Numbered from the stretch's first letter, positions 17,576 through 27,912 are shown. The stretch: 32,435 nucleotides of DNA from Planctomycetota bacterium (GCA_013152515.1 JAADGD010000158.1:1-32435); one strand, 5' to 3'. Numbers and translations are program-made. The notes: generated by a model not told the origin, from the letters alone.

Positions 17576-19834
17576 TCAATCTTCCAACAAACTGCGTAAC
17601 TTCTCGCGTCGTTTTTGTTTGGTCTCTTGTTGAATTTTCTGATGGTCGGCAACGATGCCTCGCAGCAGTTCGACTAATTCATTATAGCTCTCTAGCTCCA
17701 ACATGCGATCTAGCACCTGTTTCATCGCGTCGAGAACGAGATCGCCCTGGGCTTTGGTCATGGCTAAGGGCTTTTGGTACGTCTCCTCCTCCTCACCGAC
17801 CACGGTTAGAAGTTCCTGCAATTGCTTCTCCAACTGCGGCATCAGTACGCCGCCGATCTCTCGCAAAGGGTCGGTAATCCCTTCTTGCAATCGGCGCGTG
17901 AGTTCCTCGGAATCGACGCGATTATTGACCAATTCGCCAACGATCGCTTCAAATCCATCGGCGACGCCTAATGTTTCGTAGGAGATTTGGACGACGTTTT
18001 GCAGCGCGCCGCTAAGCCGCGAGCGGTTGCGCTCTGGCGAGTTTTCAGCATTCGTGTTTATACGATCGAGCAGCTCTCGCGTGCCAATCATTTTTTCGTA
18101 GATCGATTCAAAACGCTGACGTAGGGCGAGCTCTTTTTTCTCAAGCAGTGCTCGTAGCTCGGAATTTGTAACGACTTCAAGCATGAATCGTTGACTTGAG
18201 CCAATGTGCCCTTGCTTTTCGATCCCTTGATTAGGCAGGTCGTACGCATCGCGAGCCTTTACCGAAAGCGTCAGCTGCTGGCCAGGCTTCAAAGCAACAG
18301 CAGGACTTTGGGTTTCGGGGTTCGTTGCGGCTAGATCGAAAACACCAATGTCACGTAACTCACGGCCACCTCGTGGTTGGCTGGCCAGGGCACGCTCTGC
18401 GGGCGGACTCTTGTCGAGCTGACCATTATCGATTTGCCCTTTGTCATTTTGCCCTTTGTCGATTTGATAGGCAAACCAAGCGGCTTGCAAACCATAGTCG
18501 TCGGTCACCTGTCCGGCAAAAGGGATTTTCGCCTGCGGTGTGATCGCCGAGCCGATCCCACGCAGTTGTACCGACACTTCGGGCGGTTGGTCGAGCAACG
18601 AAGAGAGTACGATCCGATACGGTTCGCGATTTCCAACACCCTCTTGGTCAAGCATGGTCACGAGCAACACACGATCTTCTTGACCGATAGCAACCGGAAA
18701 ACTCACCCGTTGGTTGTTGTCAGCCTCTAATTTTGCCGGCAAGTCGACTTGCTGGGCTGGATCGTGAACGCGCACCGATTGCAGCGGTTTGTTCGCCTCG
18801 ATCCTACAAATGGCTTGCGTGCCTTCGGGCAATTCGACCCGACCACTGACGGGAATCGTTTGTGGCGTTCGCCCAAGATATTCGGGAAATTCGCATTCTA
18901 ACACCATACGGAAAATCTGCGGTCGCTCGACCACACGTAGTTGCAAGTTGCGCAGGCGGGCGTCGCCGCCGACGAGATCGAATTTTAAGTCTGCAGCCAC
19001 CTTTTTGAACTGATAGCGATAAAGCTGCCCGTCATCGCGACCTGGAACTGCCACGCCGATACGTGTCATCGAATCGCGCCCCCGGCGACCATCCTCCAGC
19101 CGGTAACGGATTTCGACAAGCTCTGGATCGACATGCCCCTCGCGAATCGAAGCGTTGACTTCCAACTCAAAATCATCGTCGCGCGCCACATAGACGATAC
19201 GTTGCCCTTCGACCTCCATGAAACCGACCACGCTCAGCTCTACCTGTCGCGGCCACGGTTGATTGTTAAGCTGCATCCGTTGTACCCAGAATCCAAATGC
19301 GTCCGTTTGTAGCGCCGCAAACGCACCAATCGACGACAGCAGCGCCAAAGCTAGACCCGATTTCCAAAGCAAAGGCCGAAACTGGAAAATTTGACGCAGC
19401 CTCAAACCATACAAAGCGGTCGCTGCCTCCTGGCTTGTGTTTTGCAGCAGCCGTTCGTTGCCAACTGGCGTAGCGCGATTTCGGTCCGCAGCTTCGACCG
19501 TTGTGATAACGCTCTGGTTCAAAACAGGAAAATTTCTTTCCAGCAGCAACGCGAGATTCGTATTGGACAATTTGACAACGAGCGGCCCCCACAGATAACG
19601 AACTGCCGCATAGGTTGCAGCCAAAGTCGTCAGCCCCCACAGTACCCCACGCACCAGCGGCGACGGTTCAAAGGTCCAATCAATCGCCAACCCCAACCAA
19701 AAAGCAGCGCCCAACACCAGCACAATCGCCGCCAGTCCATCGAGACAGACATACAGCCGCACCAGCCAACGCAGCAGCCGAACCTTGCGGCTGACTGGCT
19801 TAGGCATCGTGAATGGTATTGTGGCTGTAGACAT
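17576..19834 (-). CDS. DUF4175-like membrane-anchored protein
   Basis: 752 aa. Two N-terminal TM segments (YVCLDGLAAIVLVLGAAFWLGL; LVRGVLWGLTTLAATYAAV), a third TM, then beta-rich domains with ...GQVTDDYGLQAAWFAYQ and a C-terminal coiled coil. Confidence 0.65.
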   Translation of the reverse strand: MSTATIPFTMPKPVSRKVRLLRWLVRLYVCLDGLAAIVLVLGAAFWLGLAIDWTFEPSPLVRGVLWGLTTLAATYAAVRYLWGPLVVKLSNTNLALLLERNFPVLNQSVITTVEAADRNRATPVGNERLLQNTSQEAATALYGLRLRQIFQFRPLLWKSGLALALLSSIGAFAALQTDAFGFWVQRMQLNNQPWPRQVELSVVGFMEVEGQRIVYVARDDDFELEVNASIREGHVDPELVEIRYRLEDGRRGRDSMTRIGVAVPGRDDGQLYRYQFKKVAADLKFDLVGGDARLRNLQLRVVERPQIFRMVLECEFPEYLGRTPQTIPVSGRVELPEGTQAICRIEANKPLQSVRVHDPAQQVDLPAKLEADNNQRVSFPVAIGQEDRVLLVTMLDQEGVGNREPYRIVLSSLLDQPPEVSVQLRGIGSAITPQAKIPFAGQVTDDYGLQAAWFAYQIDKGQNDKGQIDNGQLDKSPPAERALASQPRGGRELRDIGVFDLAATNPETQSPAVALKPGQQLTLSVKARDAYDLPNQGIEKQGHIGSSQRFMLEVVTNSELRALLEKKELALRQRFESIYEKMIGTRELLDRINTNAENSPERNRSRLSGALQNVVQISYETLGVADGFEAIVGELVNNRVDSEELTRRLQEGITDPLREIGGVLMPQLEKQLQELLTVVGEEEETYQKPLAMTKAQGDLVLDAMKQVLDRMLELESYNELVELLRGIVADHQKIQQETKQKRREKLRSLLED
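18011..18026. repeat. REP-like element GCTAAGCCGCGAGCGG inside a CDS
   Basis: Identical 16 bp to 4238-4253. Encodes NRSRLSG on the minus strand, in the same frame as the 15771 copy. Confidence 0.55.
18411..18470. repeat. Coding 15-bp tandem repeat (about 3-4 degenerate units)
   Basis: Minus strand GACAAAGGGCAAAAT GACAAAGGGCAAATC GATAATGGTCAGCTC GACAAG, encoding DKGQN DKGQI DNGQL DK. Confidence 0.75.
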
Positions 19835-19847
19835 GAGGGAATACGTT

Positions 19848-19875
19848 ATTTTGTGGTTAAAATTTTGTGGTTAAA
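19848..19875. repeat. Perfect 14-bp tandem duplication ATTTTGTGGTTAAA x2
   Basis: 19848-19861 and 19862-19875 are identical and immediately upstream of the start codon at 19834. Confidence 0.85.
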
Positions 19876-20023
19876 GTGCAGGGAATAATGACGAATGTCG
19901 AAATACCCTTAAAAAGTATTTTGAAATGCCAATCGACTGTAGGACGGAAATTGAAAAAAATGCTACCAAAGACACTATCCACCGGCGGAGCCGGGGGCTA
20001 AATCGGAATTTCAAAAATCGTTC

Positions 20024-22504
20024 TTACGCTAGTCTCATCAAACGTCGCAAAAGCCATTCTAGGCACAGGGCACCACAAATCACACCTAGTAAAAGGCGGT
20101 TGACCCACTCGGTAAAATCACGGTCGGGTGTGCCACGCAAAATTCGTGCTTCAGCGCGACTCTCGATCAATTCGCCAACCGGTTGCAAGTTCGTATTGCC
20201 CTTGATGGCAGTCAATAAGCTGGTGTAGTAAAGGCCGCCGGAACGATTGGCCACAGCAGCGAGCAAACTCTCGTCGCGTCGAGTTTTGTCAAACTCCAAA
20301 TTCGGCGCTACCACTTGCAGGCGGCGCACCAGTTGTTCGTCCAGGACGTCGGGCACTGGCAACTCGATACGGTAGGCTCCTTCTTGTCGGACGCTGAACT
20401 GGCCAACAAAGTTCCCTGGGCGATCTTCATCGGCTAACATCGTTAGATTTCGACCATTGCCATCGGGTGAAATCACGCGCGCAGTCACGCGCTGGGCGAT
20501 CAGCGGCTCTCGGCTCTCGGTGGACAGTTGCGCGCGGATAACCACATCGTCTCCAACCATGTAGCGATCGCGCTGCACAAGCAGACGACCGAGCGAGGAG
20601 CCACGCAGCAAACGCCCTTGGCTGACATGACGGATCAGTTGCGTGTACAACGCCTCGAAGTATTCGACGCTCAAACTGCGAAGTCGCCACAGTTCGCCAC
20701 TGCCTAGATAAAGCACACGTCCGGCTCCATAAAAGTGTTCGGCCAAATAAACCGGGCGATCTACCGACAAACCAGCTTCGGGATCGCTGTAGCGTGCCAA
20801 CACGCGTGCGCCTGCCTTCGGCCCTTTCACCGCGTAACAGCCAAATACGCCGGCGAACTCCGACCAGAGCGCTCGACTTTCGCTGGCCGAGTCACCCAGC
20901 CAGAGGAAATCCGATTCTTCTCCGTCGCGCGAAAAGGCAAGCGGCCAAGCAATTTTAGAGCCGTAAAGGCCATCGTCAAGCAATGTGAGTCGGCGCTGAA
21001 ACTCGACCGGATAAAGCGAGCGAATGGCAATGTGCTCAGGACTCTGCACCCAACTGGCCGTGTGAATCGGCCCAGCAATCACCACCAGCCCACCCGCCTC
21101 TTCAGCAACCCAAGATGCGAGCATGTCAACTTGCTGCGCATCGAGCATGGTCCAGTCAGGATCGAATGCGACGATGCAATCGTACTCATACAAAGCTTCT
21201 TTCGTGTCAGGAAAGCGGTTTAGCAATTGGTCAGCATCTTGCGAAATCCCGGGCTGTGCCGATTGCAGCCAAACATCTACGTGCATATGGCGGTCGCGTC
21301 GTAGTTGGTTGCGGAGAAAACGATAGTCGCGAGTTGCACCGCTAGCGATCAACAATACGCGCGACTCGGTTTCGACCACCTCGACTTCGACCTCGCGGCG
21401 GTTGTCGGCGGCATACTGATCGTCGGGCGGTGCGACGATTCGCACTTCCAGTGCCAATCGACCGACTTCGACCGGTTCGAAATCGAATTTTAGTGGAATG
21501 ACTTCACCTTCTTCGCTAAACGTGACTTGTTCGCTACCGATTCGGTCGCCCGCTGCTCCGACAACGCCAGCTTCGCGCGCGTAAAGTTCCACCTCGACCG
21601 TTCGGCCCACGAAACCTTCGCTTTGAATCAAACACCGAACCGTCGCCTTGTCGTCGGGATAGACGCGTGACGGTGCGTTCAGTTCTTGCACTCGCAGATT
21701 GCGCCGCGGCTCTGTCGAACCGACACCGATCGTATACAAAGGCGTCTGTTGTTCGCCCGCCAAATCGGCGATTTCCAACGGCTCAATACCACTATTCTGA
21801 CCACCATCCGAAAGCACAATCACCCCCGCCAGCGGCCCACCACTCTCTTCTTCCAGAACCGAACGCAAAGCATTGCCAAGCCGGGTCTCGCCACCACGCG
21901 GCTGTAGTCGCTCGCTCCACTCCGGCGCTGTCGCTTGCGGTTTCGCCTCGCTCTCCGGCGAAGTCTCTCGCTCCCACCGCATCACACGATTCAACTTCTC
22001 ATCAAACACCGCCAAGACGACGTTATGCTCTTGCTGCAAAGTGGCGATCAACGGCGAAGACGTAAGCGTTTGAACAACCGCCTCGCCTCGTGAAACTTTT
22101 TCCTGATTCGGTGACAATTCGTCTTCGACCGACATACTTAGGCTTGTATCGACCAGCACCACAACTTGCGAGTCGGTCACGATCTGTTGGTCGACTCGTT
22201 TCTCGGGACTCAAAAAGTAAAGAGCCAGCGCCGCCAAAGCCACCACTCGCAAGCTGGTCAACAACCACCGAAATGGCCCGCGCAGCGTGTCTCGTTCACG
22301 ATAATAGAACCACGCCACAAAACAGGCCAGCAGTGCAAAGGCTACTCCCATCGCAATCCACAGCACGCGCGGATCGTCAAACTGAGCCAGACGGCCCCAT
22401 TCGTAGACGACCAGTTCGCGCACCTGCTCGACACCAGAGGTCGTCTGTGCGAGAAGCCTTTTCAATGGTGCTATACGGGCGAATTGTGCGGAGCTGACGA
22501 TCAT
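20024..22504 (-). CDS. Large VWA-domain membrane protein (BatB-like, with glutamine-amidotransferase-like region)
   Basis: VWA MIDAS VVVLVDTSLSMSVEDE, flanking TM segments (WIAMGVAFALLACFVAWFYY; LRVVALAALALYFLSPEKR) and a C-terminal TM. Start at internal MIVSSAQF gives an ATGA overlap with the upstream stop; the ORF itself starts at 22552. Confidence 0.82.
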   Translation of the reverse strand: MIVSSAQFARIAPLKRLLAQTTSGVEQVRELVVYEWGRLAQFDDPRVLWIAMGVAFALLACFVAWFYYRERDTLRGPFRWLLTSLRVVALAALALYFLSPEKRVDQQIVTDSQVVVLVDTSLSMSVEDELSPNQEKVSRGEAVVQTLTSSPLIATLQQEHNVVLAVFDEKLNRVMRWERETSPESEAKPQATAPEWSERLQPRGGETRLGNALRSVLEEESGGPLAGVIVLSDGGQNSGIEPLEIADLAGEQQTPLYTIGVGSTEPRRNLRVQELNAPSRVYPDDKATVRCLIQSEGFVGRTVEVELYAREAGVVGAAGDRIGSEQVTFSEEGEVIPLKFDFEPVEVGRLALEVRIVAPPDDQYAADNRREVEVEVVETESRVLLIASGATRDYRFLRNQLRRDRHMHVDVWLQSAQPGISQDADQLLNRFPDTKEALYEYDCIVAFDPDWTMLDAQQVDMLASWVAEEAGGLVVIAGPIHTASWVQSPEHIAIRSLYPVEFQRRLTLLDDGLYGSKIAWPLAFSRDGEESDFLWLGDSASESRALWSEFAGVFGCYAVKGPKAGARVLARYSDPEAGLSVDRPVYLAEHFYGAGRVLYLGSGELWRLRSLSVEYFEALYTQLIRHVSQGRLLRGSSLGRLLVQRDRYMVGDDVVIRAQLSTESREPLIAQRVTARVISPDGNGRNLTMLADEDRPGNFVGQFSVRQEGAYRIELPVPDVLDEQLVRRLQVVAPNLEFDKTRRDESLLAAVANRSGGLYYTSLLTAIKGNTNLQPVGELIESRAEARILRGTPDRDFTEWVNRLLLGVICGALCLEWLLRRLMRLA

Positions 22505-24780
22505 GCGTTCTTTGCTGGGCGGGAATGATAACTGGTGGCGTAAGCCAACCATTGCTCGACAACTAACGTAGCGAGAAGCAAATACAAAAACGTATCGCCG
22601 AGCCGAAACCCAGCAAACGAACTTCCTTCCGTGGTCATCTGCGAGGAGAGCGTGAACTCGTAGTCGACTCCCTGCAACTGCTGAGCTAGCCCCTCGCGAT
22701 CGAGATGATGCAAATCGCCTTCTCCCAGCGGAACATTCACTGCCAGCAAACGCTGCTCGATATTGCCTTCGCGCGGTCGGAGTTCAAACTCCCAAATGCC
22801 GCTCACGTCGCTGCGCCCGGCGTCGACCAAATACTGCCCCTCGTCCACTTGCGGAGTGACGGTCATCGTCCGGCTCCCCTTGCTACGCGGCATCCGTATC
22901 TCCGCCTCGGGTTCGTAGTCGGCTTCTGAGAATTTTATGACCAGCTCAGAACCGACTTCTCGCTGTTCAAATTGTCGTCGCGAAGCCGACAGATAGCCGA
23001 CCAGTTCGTTGGCGTAGACCGGAAAAACCGGATTCAGGCTCCAATTGCCCCAACTGCCCAAATCGGTCGACTTGGGAGAAAGTTTTGAGAGCTGCACGAC
23101 GACGTGCCCTTCGCCAAACTGTTTGTCGACGACATACGGCGCACCATTACGTAGGCGGGCCAGCACGCTCGTCTTGCCACTCTCGGGCAATTGCCAACTG
23201 GCATCGACGGCATAATAAAAATTCACCGCCGCCACCGCCAAAAAACTATTTCGCTGCCCAGCAAAGATGCGAAACAGCGGATGATCGCTCACCTCGATGT
23301 CGGGTCTGTTTGATTCTCTCGTCGCCAACAGTTGGGTCGGTACACCTAACGGCACAGGCATCAGTCCCTCGCCATCGCGGCCCTCGCCATCACGAAACAG
23401 TCGCTCATTATAAAAAGGTTTTTGCACACGCGGACCCAGGAAAATCCCCAGGCCGCCACCTTGCTCGACGTAGTTTTCCAGAGCTTCGACTTCCGACTCG
23501 TCGAGTCGCGGCACGTCGAGCAAACAGATCGCCGCATACCTATCGAGTTGGTCGTGTTGCCGCAGAAACTCCGGGCGCTGTATCTCTGGATTCCAACCCG
23601 GCTTGCTGCTTCCGCCGGGATTCAACGCCGTTTGCAGATAATAACCATCGTCCCCTTCGCGCGAGCCGTCAATCAACAGCACCGGAAATTCTGGCGGAAT
23701 CGTGCAAGCAAAATAGCGTGTGTTGTCGATTTCGATCGCGTCGCCCTGTTTCTGCCCTTGTCCCTGCCCCTGTTTCTGAAAGGTGCTGGAAAGGGTCGCT
23801 TGAAGTTGGTGGGCACCTGCCGAAGCAAACGTCACGCGGAACCGTCGCGTGACCGAATCGCCAGGGGCAATCTTTTCGATTTGCACTGCCGGCAACTTGT
23901 GCCCATCCTGCGTGATCGTCGCCGTCACGGCGGTGGCAGTCTCTTCGCCGTAGTTTGCCACCGTCAGCTGCATCCACGTTTCGACACCTGCAGCGCGGAT
24001 GCCCGACTCGGGCTCTAGGTTGGTGATCGCCAGATTAGGCCGTGTTTGGTCGACGCACTGAATCAATTGCAATTGGTTTGCTTGATCCCGAAGTTGGCTC
24101 AGCAATTCGCCGATTTCGCTATTGTTTTGCCATTGCTCCTGACGAAAATCAGAAATCAGATAAACAATTCGAGTTTCGGCGTCTGTCGGTTCCGGCAATC
24201 CCAGGGCAGCTTGAATTGCTGCCATCGGCCCAGCATCGCTTTCCGCCACAACTCGTTTATTAAGCTTTGCAACGATCTCTTCGTAGCTTTGCCGATCGAG
24301 CGATTGCTCCATTCCTTCGCCTTCAGCGCCCACAGTGAATTCGTCTGCTTGCGAAAATCGCAACAAAGTCAATTTTTGGTCGCCTGGCTGTTGCGACGCC
24401 TGCTCAAGCAATTGTCCGACGACACGCTTGGCTTCACCAAAAGCGGTCGAGCGATCCCAACGGTCCGACATCGAGTAACTGTCATCAAGCAGCACCAAAT
24501 GATGTGTCGTCCCCTTGCCAAACAACCGTCCCCATTGAAATTGCAACACCGGCCCCGCCAACATAAAGACCACTAACGCAATCGCAGCTGTCCGCAACAA
24601 CATTAACAGAAGCTGCCGCAGAAAAATCCATTTTTTGTTCCGTTTCTGACTTTCCAGCAAAAAATCCATCGCCGCCCACTCGACACGCCGATGCCGACGC
24701 AAGTTGATCAAATGAATCAACAGCGGCAACGCAATCAGCGGTAAGCCGAGAGTGAGCAATGATTGAAAGAGGAAAGTCAT
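22501..24780 (-). CDS. BatA/VWA-domain membrane protein
   Basis: BatA-type N-terminus MTFLFQSLLTLGLPLIALPLLIHLINLRRHRRVEWAAMDFLLES, MIDAS VLLDDSYSMSD, C-terminal TM. Start at 24780 is preferred over 24822. Confidence 0.88.
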   Translation of the reverse strand: MTFLFQSLLTLGLPLIALPLLIHLINLRRHRRVEWAAMDFLLESQKRNKKWIFLRQLLLMLLRTAAIALVVFMLAGPVLQFQWGRLFGKGTTHHLVLLDDSYSMSDRWDRSTAFGEAKRVVGQLLEQASQQPGDQKLTLLRFSQADEFTVGAEGEGMEQSLDRQSYEEIVAKLNKRVVAESDAGPMAAIQAALGLPEPTDAETRIVYLISDFRQEQWQNNSEIGELLSQLRDQANQLQLIQCVDQTRPNLAITNLEPESGIRAAGVETWMQLTVANYGEETATAVTATITQDGHKLPAVQIEKIAPGDSVTRRFRVTFASAGAHQLQATLSSTFQKQGQGQGQKQGDAIEIDNTRYFACTIPPEFPVLLIDGSREGDDGYYLQTALNPGGSSKPGWNPEIQRPEFLRQHDQLDRYAAICLLDVPRLDESEVEALENYVEQGGGLGIFLGPRVQKPFYNERLFRDGEGRDGEGLMPVPLGVPTQLLATRESNRPDIEVSDHPLFRIFAGQRNSFLAVAAVNFYYAVDASWQLPESGKTSVLARLRNGAPYVVDKQFGEGHVVVQLSKLSPKSTDLGSWGNWSLNPVFPVYANELVGYLSASRRQFEQREVGSELVIKFSEADYEPEAEIRMPRSKGSRTMTVTPQVDEGQYLVDAGRSDVSGIWEFELRPREGNIEQRLLAVNVPLGEGDLHHLDREGLAQQLQGVDYEFTLSSQMTTEGSSFAGFRLGDTFLYLLLATLVVEQWLAYATSYHSRPAKNA

Positions 24781-24840
24781 TTTTAGTCGTGAGTTATTGG
24801 TTGTTGGAATCGCAAGGCACAACTCGCGACTCGCAACCCT

Positions 24841-25746
24841 CTAATGCATCCTTGCTCCAGCTCCACGGCGGCACAAAAAGGCGGCGAGTGCTGCGTCGAG
24901 TGGCTCGCTCGTGCGAATTAGCTTGTAATCAATCGCATCGCGAGCACAGCCGCGCCGTAGGGTTGTCAAGAAACGTTCTAGTGCTGCAAGGTAACCTTCT
25001 CGCAGTGCTCGGGGATTGCACGTTAGGTGCTGCGGAAGTTCTAAGCCTTCAAATTTTGTCGGACCTTCAAACGGAAATTCAAGCTCATCGTCGTCCATCA
25101 CATGCAGCACCAGCACGTCATGACCACGTTGTCGCAACAGACGCAGTCCACGCAAAGTCGACTCGACGTCACCCAGCAAATCGGAAACGACCGTCACCAT
25201 CCCACGTCTTGGACTGAATTCTGCCACCTCACGTAAAATCGCACCAGTGTCCGTTTTGTTTTGCGGGTCGCTTGCGTCCAGAGACGTGACGATCGACTTC
25301 AAATGCTTTTGTGTGCTGCGCATCGGCGTCCGTGCGCGGATCGCCTCGTCAAATGCGATGCAGGAGACCGTGTCGTGCTGCTTGAGTAACAGATACGCCA
25401 GACTCGTCGCGACTGTTGCGGCGTACTCGTATTTATTGAGCGGGCCACTGCCATACTGCATACTTGCCGAGACATCGACCAGCAGCGTGCAGCGCATGTT
25501 CGTGTCTTCTTCAAACTGCTTGACATACAGGCGGTCTTGCTTGGCCCAAACTTTCCAGTCAACATGCCGCAGGTCGTCGCCTGGGGCGTATTGCCTATGT
25601 TGCAAGAACTCGACCGACTGGCCAAAGTAGGGGCTGCGGTGCATACCACTCAACAGCCCTTCGACAATGTGTCGAGCGCGTAACTCCAGCCGACCGATGC
25701 GACGAATCGCCTCAGGATGCAAAAATCGCTTGGAATCGGCTGTCAT
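24841..25746 (-). CDS. DUF58 domain-containing protein
   Basis: [82 protein letters not shown]. Start at MTADSKRF (25746) overlaps the MoxR gene by about 35 bp. Confidence 0.92.
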   Translation of the reverse strand: MTADSKRFLHPEAIRRIGRLELRARHIVEGLLSGMHRSPYFGQSVEFLQHRQYAPGDDLRHVDWKVWAKQDRLYVKQFEEDTNMRCTLLVDVSASMQYGSGPLNKYEYAATVATSLAYLLLKQHDTVSCIAFDEAIRARTPMRSTQKHLKSIVTSLDASDPQNKTDTGAILREVAEFSPRRGMVTVVSDLLGDVESTLRGLRLLRQRGHDVLVLHVMDDDELEFPFEGPTKFEGLELPQHLTCNPRALREGYLAALERFLTTLRRGCARDAIDYKLIRTSEPLDAALAAFLCRRGAGARMH

Positions 25747-26749
25747 TGGCCAACTCGTCCTCCTGTGTCGGCGTTGCCTGGAGTAACTGCTCGATGATGT
25801 CGTCCGACGAAATGCCATCGCTTTCAGCAGCAAAATTAACGACAATTCGATGCCGCAACACCGGCTTGGCCAATGCCTGAATGTCTTCGACCGACACATG
25901 CGATCGATGTTGCATCAGCGCCCGCGCTTTGGCACCGACCACCAGAAATTGCACTGCTCGCGGCCCAGCGCCCCAAGCTAGTTGGTCCGCAACAAAGTCG
26001 GGCGCACCCTTTTCGCCGACACGAGTTTGCCGCACCAACGACAGCGCATAGCGAATCACATGATCGCTCACAGGCACTTCGCGTACCAAGTTTTGCAGCG
26101 CAAGAATTTCTTCCGGTGCGACCACTGCGGAAACGTTATCGGTTTGCGTAGTCGTCGTGCGACGCGCGACTTCAAATTCTTCGTCGAAGCTAGGATACGT
26201 GACCAGCACTTTGAACATAAACCGATCTTGCTGCGCTTCGGGCAGCGGATAGGTTCCTTCTTGCTCGATTGGGTTCTGCGTCGCGAGTACGAAAAACGGA
26301 TCGGCCAACTGATGCCGCACTCGCCCGACCGTGACTTGCCGTTCTTGCATCGCTTCGAGCAACGCTGCCTGCGTCTTCGGCGGTGTACGGTTGATTTCGT
26401 CGGCCAGAATGATATTCGAGAACAGCGGCCCTTCGAGAAATCGCATCTCTCGCTGCCCCGTACTACGATTCTCTTCGATAATGTCCGTGCCGGTAATGTC
26501 CGCAGGCATCAGGTCGGGAGTAAACTGAATGCGGCTAAACGACAAACTCAGTGCTCGCGACAACGTGCTAATCAAGAGCGTCTTCGCCAAACCGGGCACT
26601 CCTTCGAGCATACAGTGCCCTCGGCTGAACAGGCTGATCAATAACTGATCGACGACTTCGTCTTGCCCGACAATCACCTGCTTTAATTGGTTGCGGATGC
26701 CATCAACGGCTGTGGCCAGCCGTTCGATTACGCTGTTGTCTTCACTCAT
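25712..26749 (-). CDS. MoxR-family AAA+ ATPase
   Basis: [20 protein letters not shown] (Walker A), [28 protein letters not shown] (Walker B), [28 protein letters not shown]. Confidence 0.95.
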   Translation of the reverse strand: MSEDNSVIERLATAVDGIRNQLKQVIVGQDEVVDQLLISLFSRGHCMLEGVPGLAKTLLISTLSRALSLSFSRIQFTPDLMPADITGTDIIEENRSTGQREMRFLEGPLFSNIILADEINRTPPKTQAALLEAMQERQVTVGRVRHQLADPFFVLATQNPIEQEGTYPLPEAQQDRFMFKVLVTYPSFDEEFEVARRTTTTQTDNVSAVVAPEEILALQNLVREVPVSDHVIRYALSLVRQTRVGEKGAPDFVADQLAWGAGPRAVQFLVVGAKARALMQHRSHVSVEDIQALAKPVLRHRIVVNFAAESDGISSDDIIEQLLQATPTQEDELANDSRFQAIFAS

Positions 26750-26764
26750 TCCGTGTCGTCTCTC

Positions 26765-27811
26765 TTATCGTTGATAAATCGGCAAATACGATTTATCGAG
26801 TTGCAAAATAATTAGGTTCAGCGAAGTCGTATAAACCGGGCCGATGTATCCTTGTTTCCAAACCGCCAAGTCGGTCTCTCCCAGACGGACCGTTTCTGCC
26901 TCGCGCAACAAGCGTTTTCGGATACTCTCCAAGTACGCTGCCCAGGTCGCGTCTCCTTCGCGATACATTACCTGGGCATAGTAAAAATGGGCGTAGTGCC
27001 AATGACCAAAGCTGTCGCGGGTGCCCGGCTTCAGTTGGGTACGGCAGTACTCCAACATCCTGGGCACGTAATTATCATCGTATTCGCCCGCGTTGTACAG
27101 GCAGGCAACTGCTGCTGCGGTGATCGCCGGTCGACTGCCGCCCCCTTTGGAACTGTATTGCACGCCGCCATCTTTGGGGTTGGTGCATTTGCGGATATAG
27201 CCAACCGCTTTGTCGATAATCTCTTTCGGGACCGGAATACCCGCGTTACGGCACCCGCGTAAACCTTGAACCTGCGTGATCGTCGTCGAACCCTCGTCGA
27301 ACCCGCTGCCGTCCTTTGCACTCACATAACCCCAACCACCCGCCCGTGTTTGCGCCTGACCGGTAAAGATCACCGCCTTGGTGAGCACTTCGGTTAACTC
27401 ACGCCGTCGGTCGAGATCTTCTTCCTCGCCCAGCACCTGCGACAAAAACAACATCGCAAAACCGTGGCCATAAGTGTAACGCTCGTCGTCGGCGTCGCCG
27501 ATCAAGCCATTTTTGCGGCTACGACGTGTCAAGAAATCGACCGCTCTGCGAACACTGTCGGAGTATTTCCCCTGGGTCGTCGTCGAACCTTCGCACAAAA
27601 ACGCCATCCCCGCCAGCGAGGTCATCGCTGTAGGATACCGCCCTTGCGCCGTCCAGTGGCCAAGCTTGTGTTGCTGGTAGACTAGCCAATCGAGGCCCTG
27701 CGTCACCTTGAGTTCGACTTCGGGATCGAGCGCAGCATGTAGCTGCGGAGAGGAAATCACACCGGCGAGAAGTAGGGCGCACAGTAATGGAAACCTGAAA
27801 AAATCAGGCAT
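26765..27811 (-). CDS. Prenyltransferase/squalene-oxidase (alpha/alpha-toroid) repeat protein
   Basis: Repeats such as KVTQGLDWLVYQQHKLGHW, GGWGY and DGGVQYSSKGGGSRPAITAAAVACLYNAG. Start at internal MPDFFRFPLLCALLLAGVISSPQLHA (27811) gives a signal peptide; the ORF starts at 27928. Confidence 0.82.
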   Translation of the reverse strand: MPDFFRFPLLCALLLAGVISSPQLHAALDPEVELKVTQGLDWLVYQQHKLGHWTAQGRYPTAMTSLAGMAFLCEGSTTTQGKYSDSVRRAVDFLTRRSRKNGLIGDADDERYTYGHGFAMLFLSQVLGEEEDLDRRRELTEVLTKAVIFTGQAQTRAGGWGYVSAKDGSGFDEGSTTITQVQGLRGCRNAGIPVPKEIIDKAVGYIRKCTNPKDGGVQYSSKGGGSRPAITAAAVACLYNAGEYDDNYVPRMLEYCRTQLKPGTRDSFGHWHYAHFYYAQVMYREGDATWAAYLESIRKRLLREAETVRLGETDLAVWKQGYIGPVYTTSLNLIILQLDKSYLPIYQR

Positions 27812-27912
27812 ACGGAGTTGAAAATTCGGAGAGGTGGTCACTAGAAAAACACTCACTCTTGCTCTGATTGGTTTGCTCTGCGCAGTGGGGTAAAAAACGT
27901 CAGGACACTTTA

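Noticed and set aside
23735-23780. Repeated CCCTGTTTCTG/CCCTTGTCC units in the BatA-type gene
   Set aside because: They encode a short GQGQGQKQG linker. Simple coding low complexity without further structure.
23085-23852. 255-aa plus-strand ORF antisense to the BatA gene
   Set aside because: Composition is Arg/His/Pro-rich and lacks any recognisable fold. The opposite strand encodes a clear VWA protein, so this is a shadow ORF of GC-rich coding DNA. The same reasoning applies to 23422-24018, 25982-26644, 3256-3885 and 5545-6120.
24741-24757. GGTAAGCCGAGAGTGAGC resembling the REP-like 16-mer
   Set aside because: Several mismatches, and it encodes the conserved BatA N-terminal segment (LTLGLPL), which explains the sequence at protein level.
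27400-27500. DADD sequence in the alpha/alpha-toroid protein resembling the DXDD motif of squalene-hopene cyclases
   Set aside because: It is in a short region (LIGDADDERYTYGHG) without the surrounding cyclase motif context, and the protein is only ~348 aa with a signal peptide. Likely coincidence rather than an active terpene cyclase.
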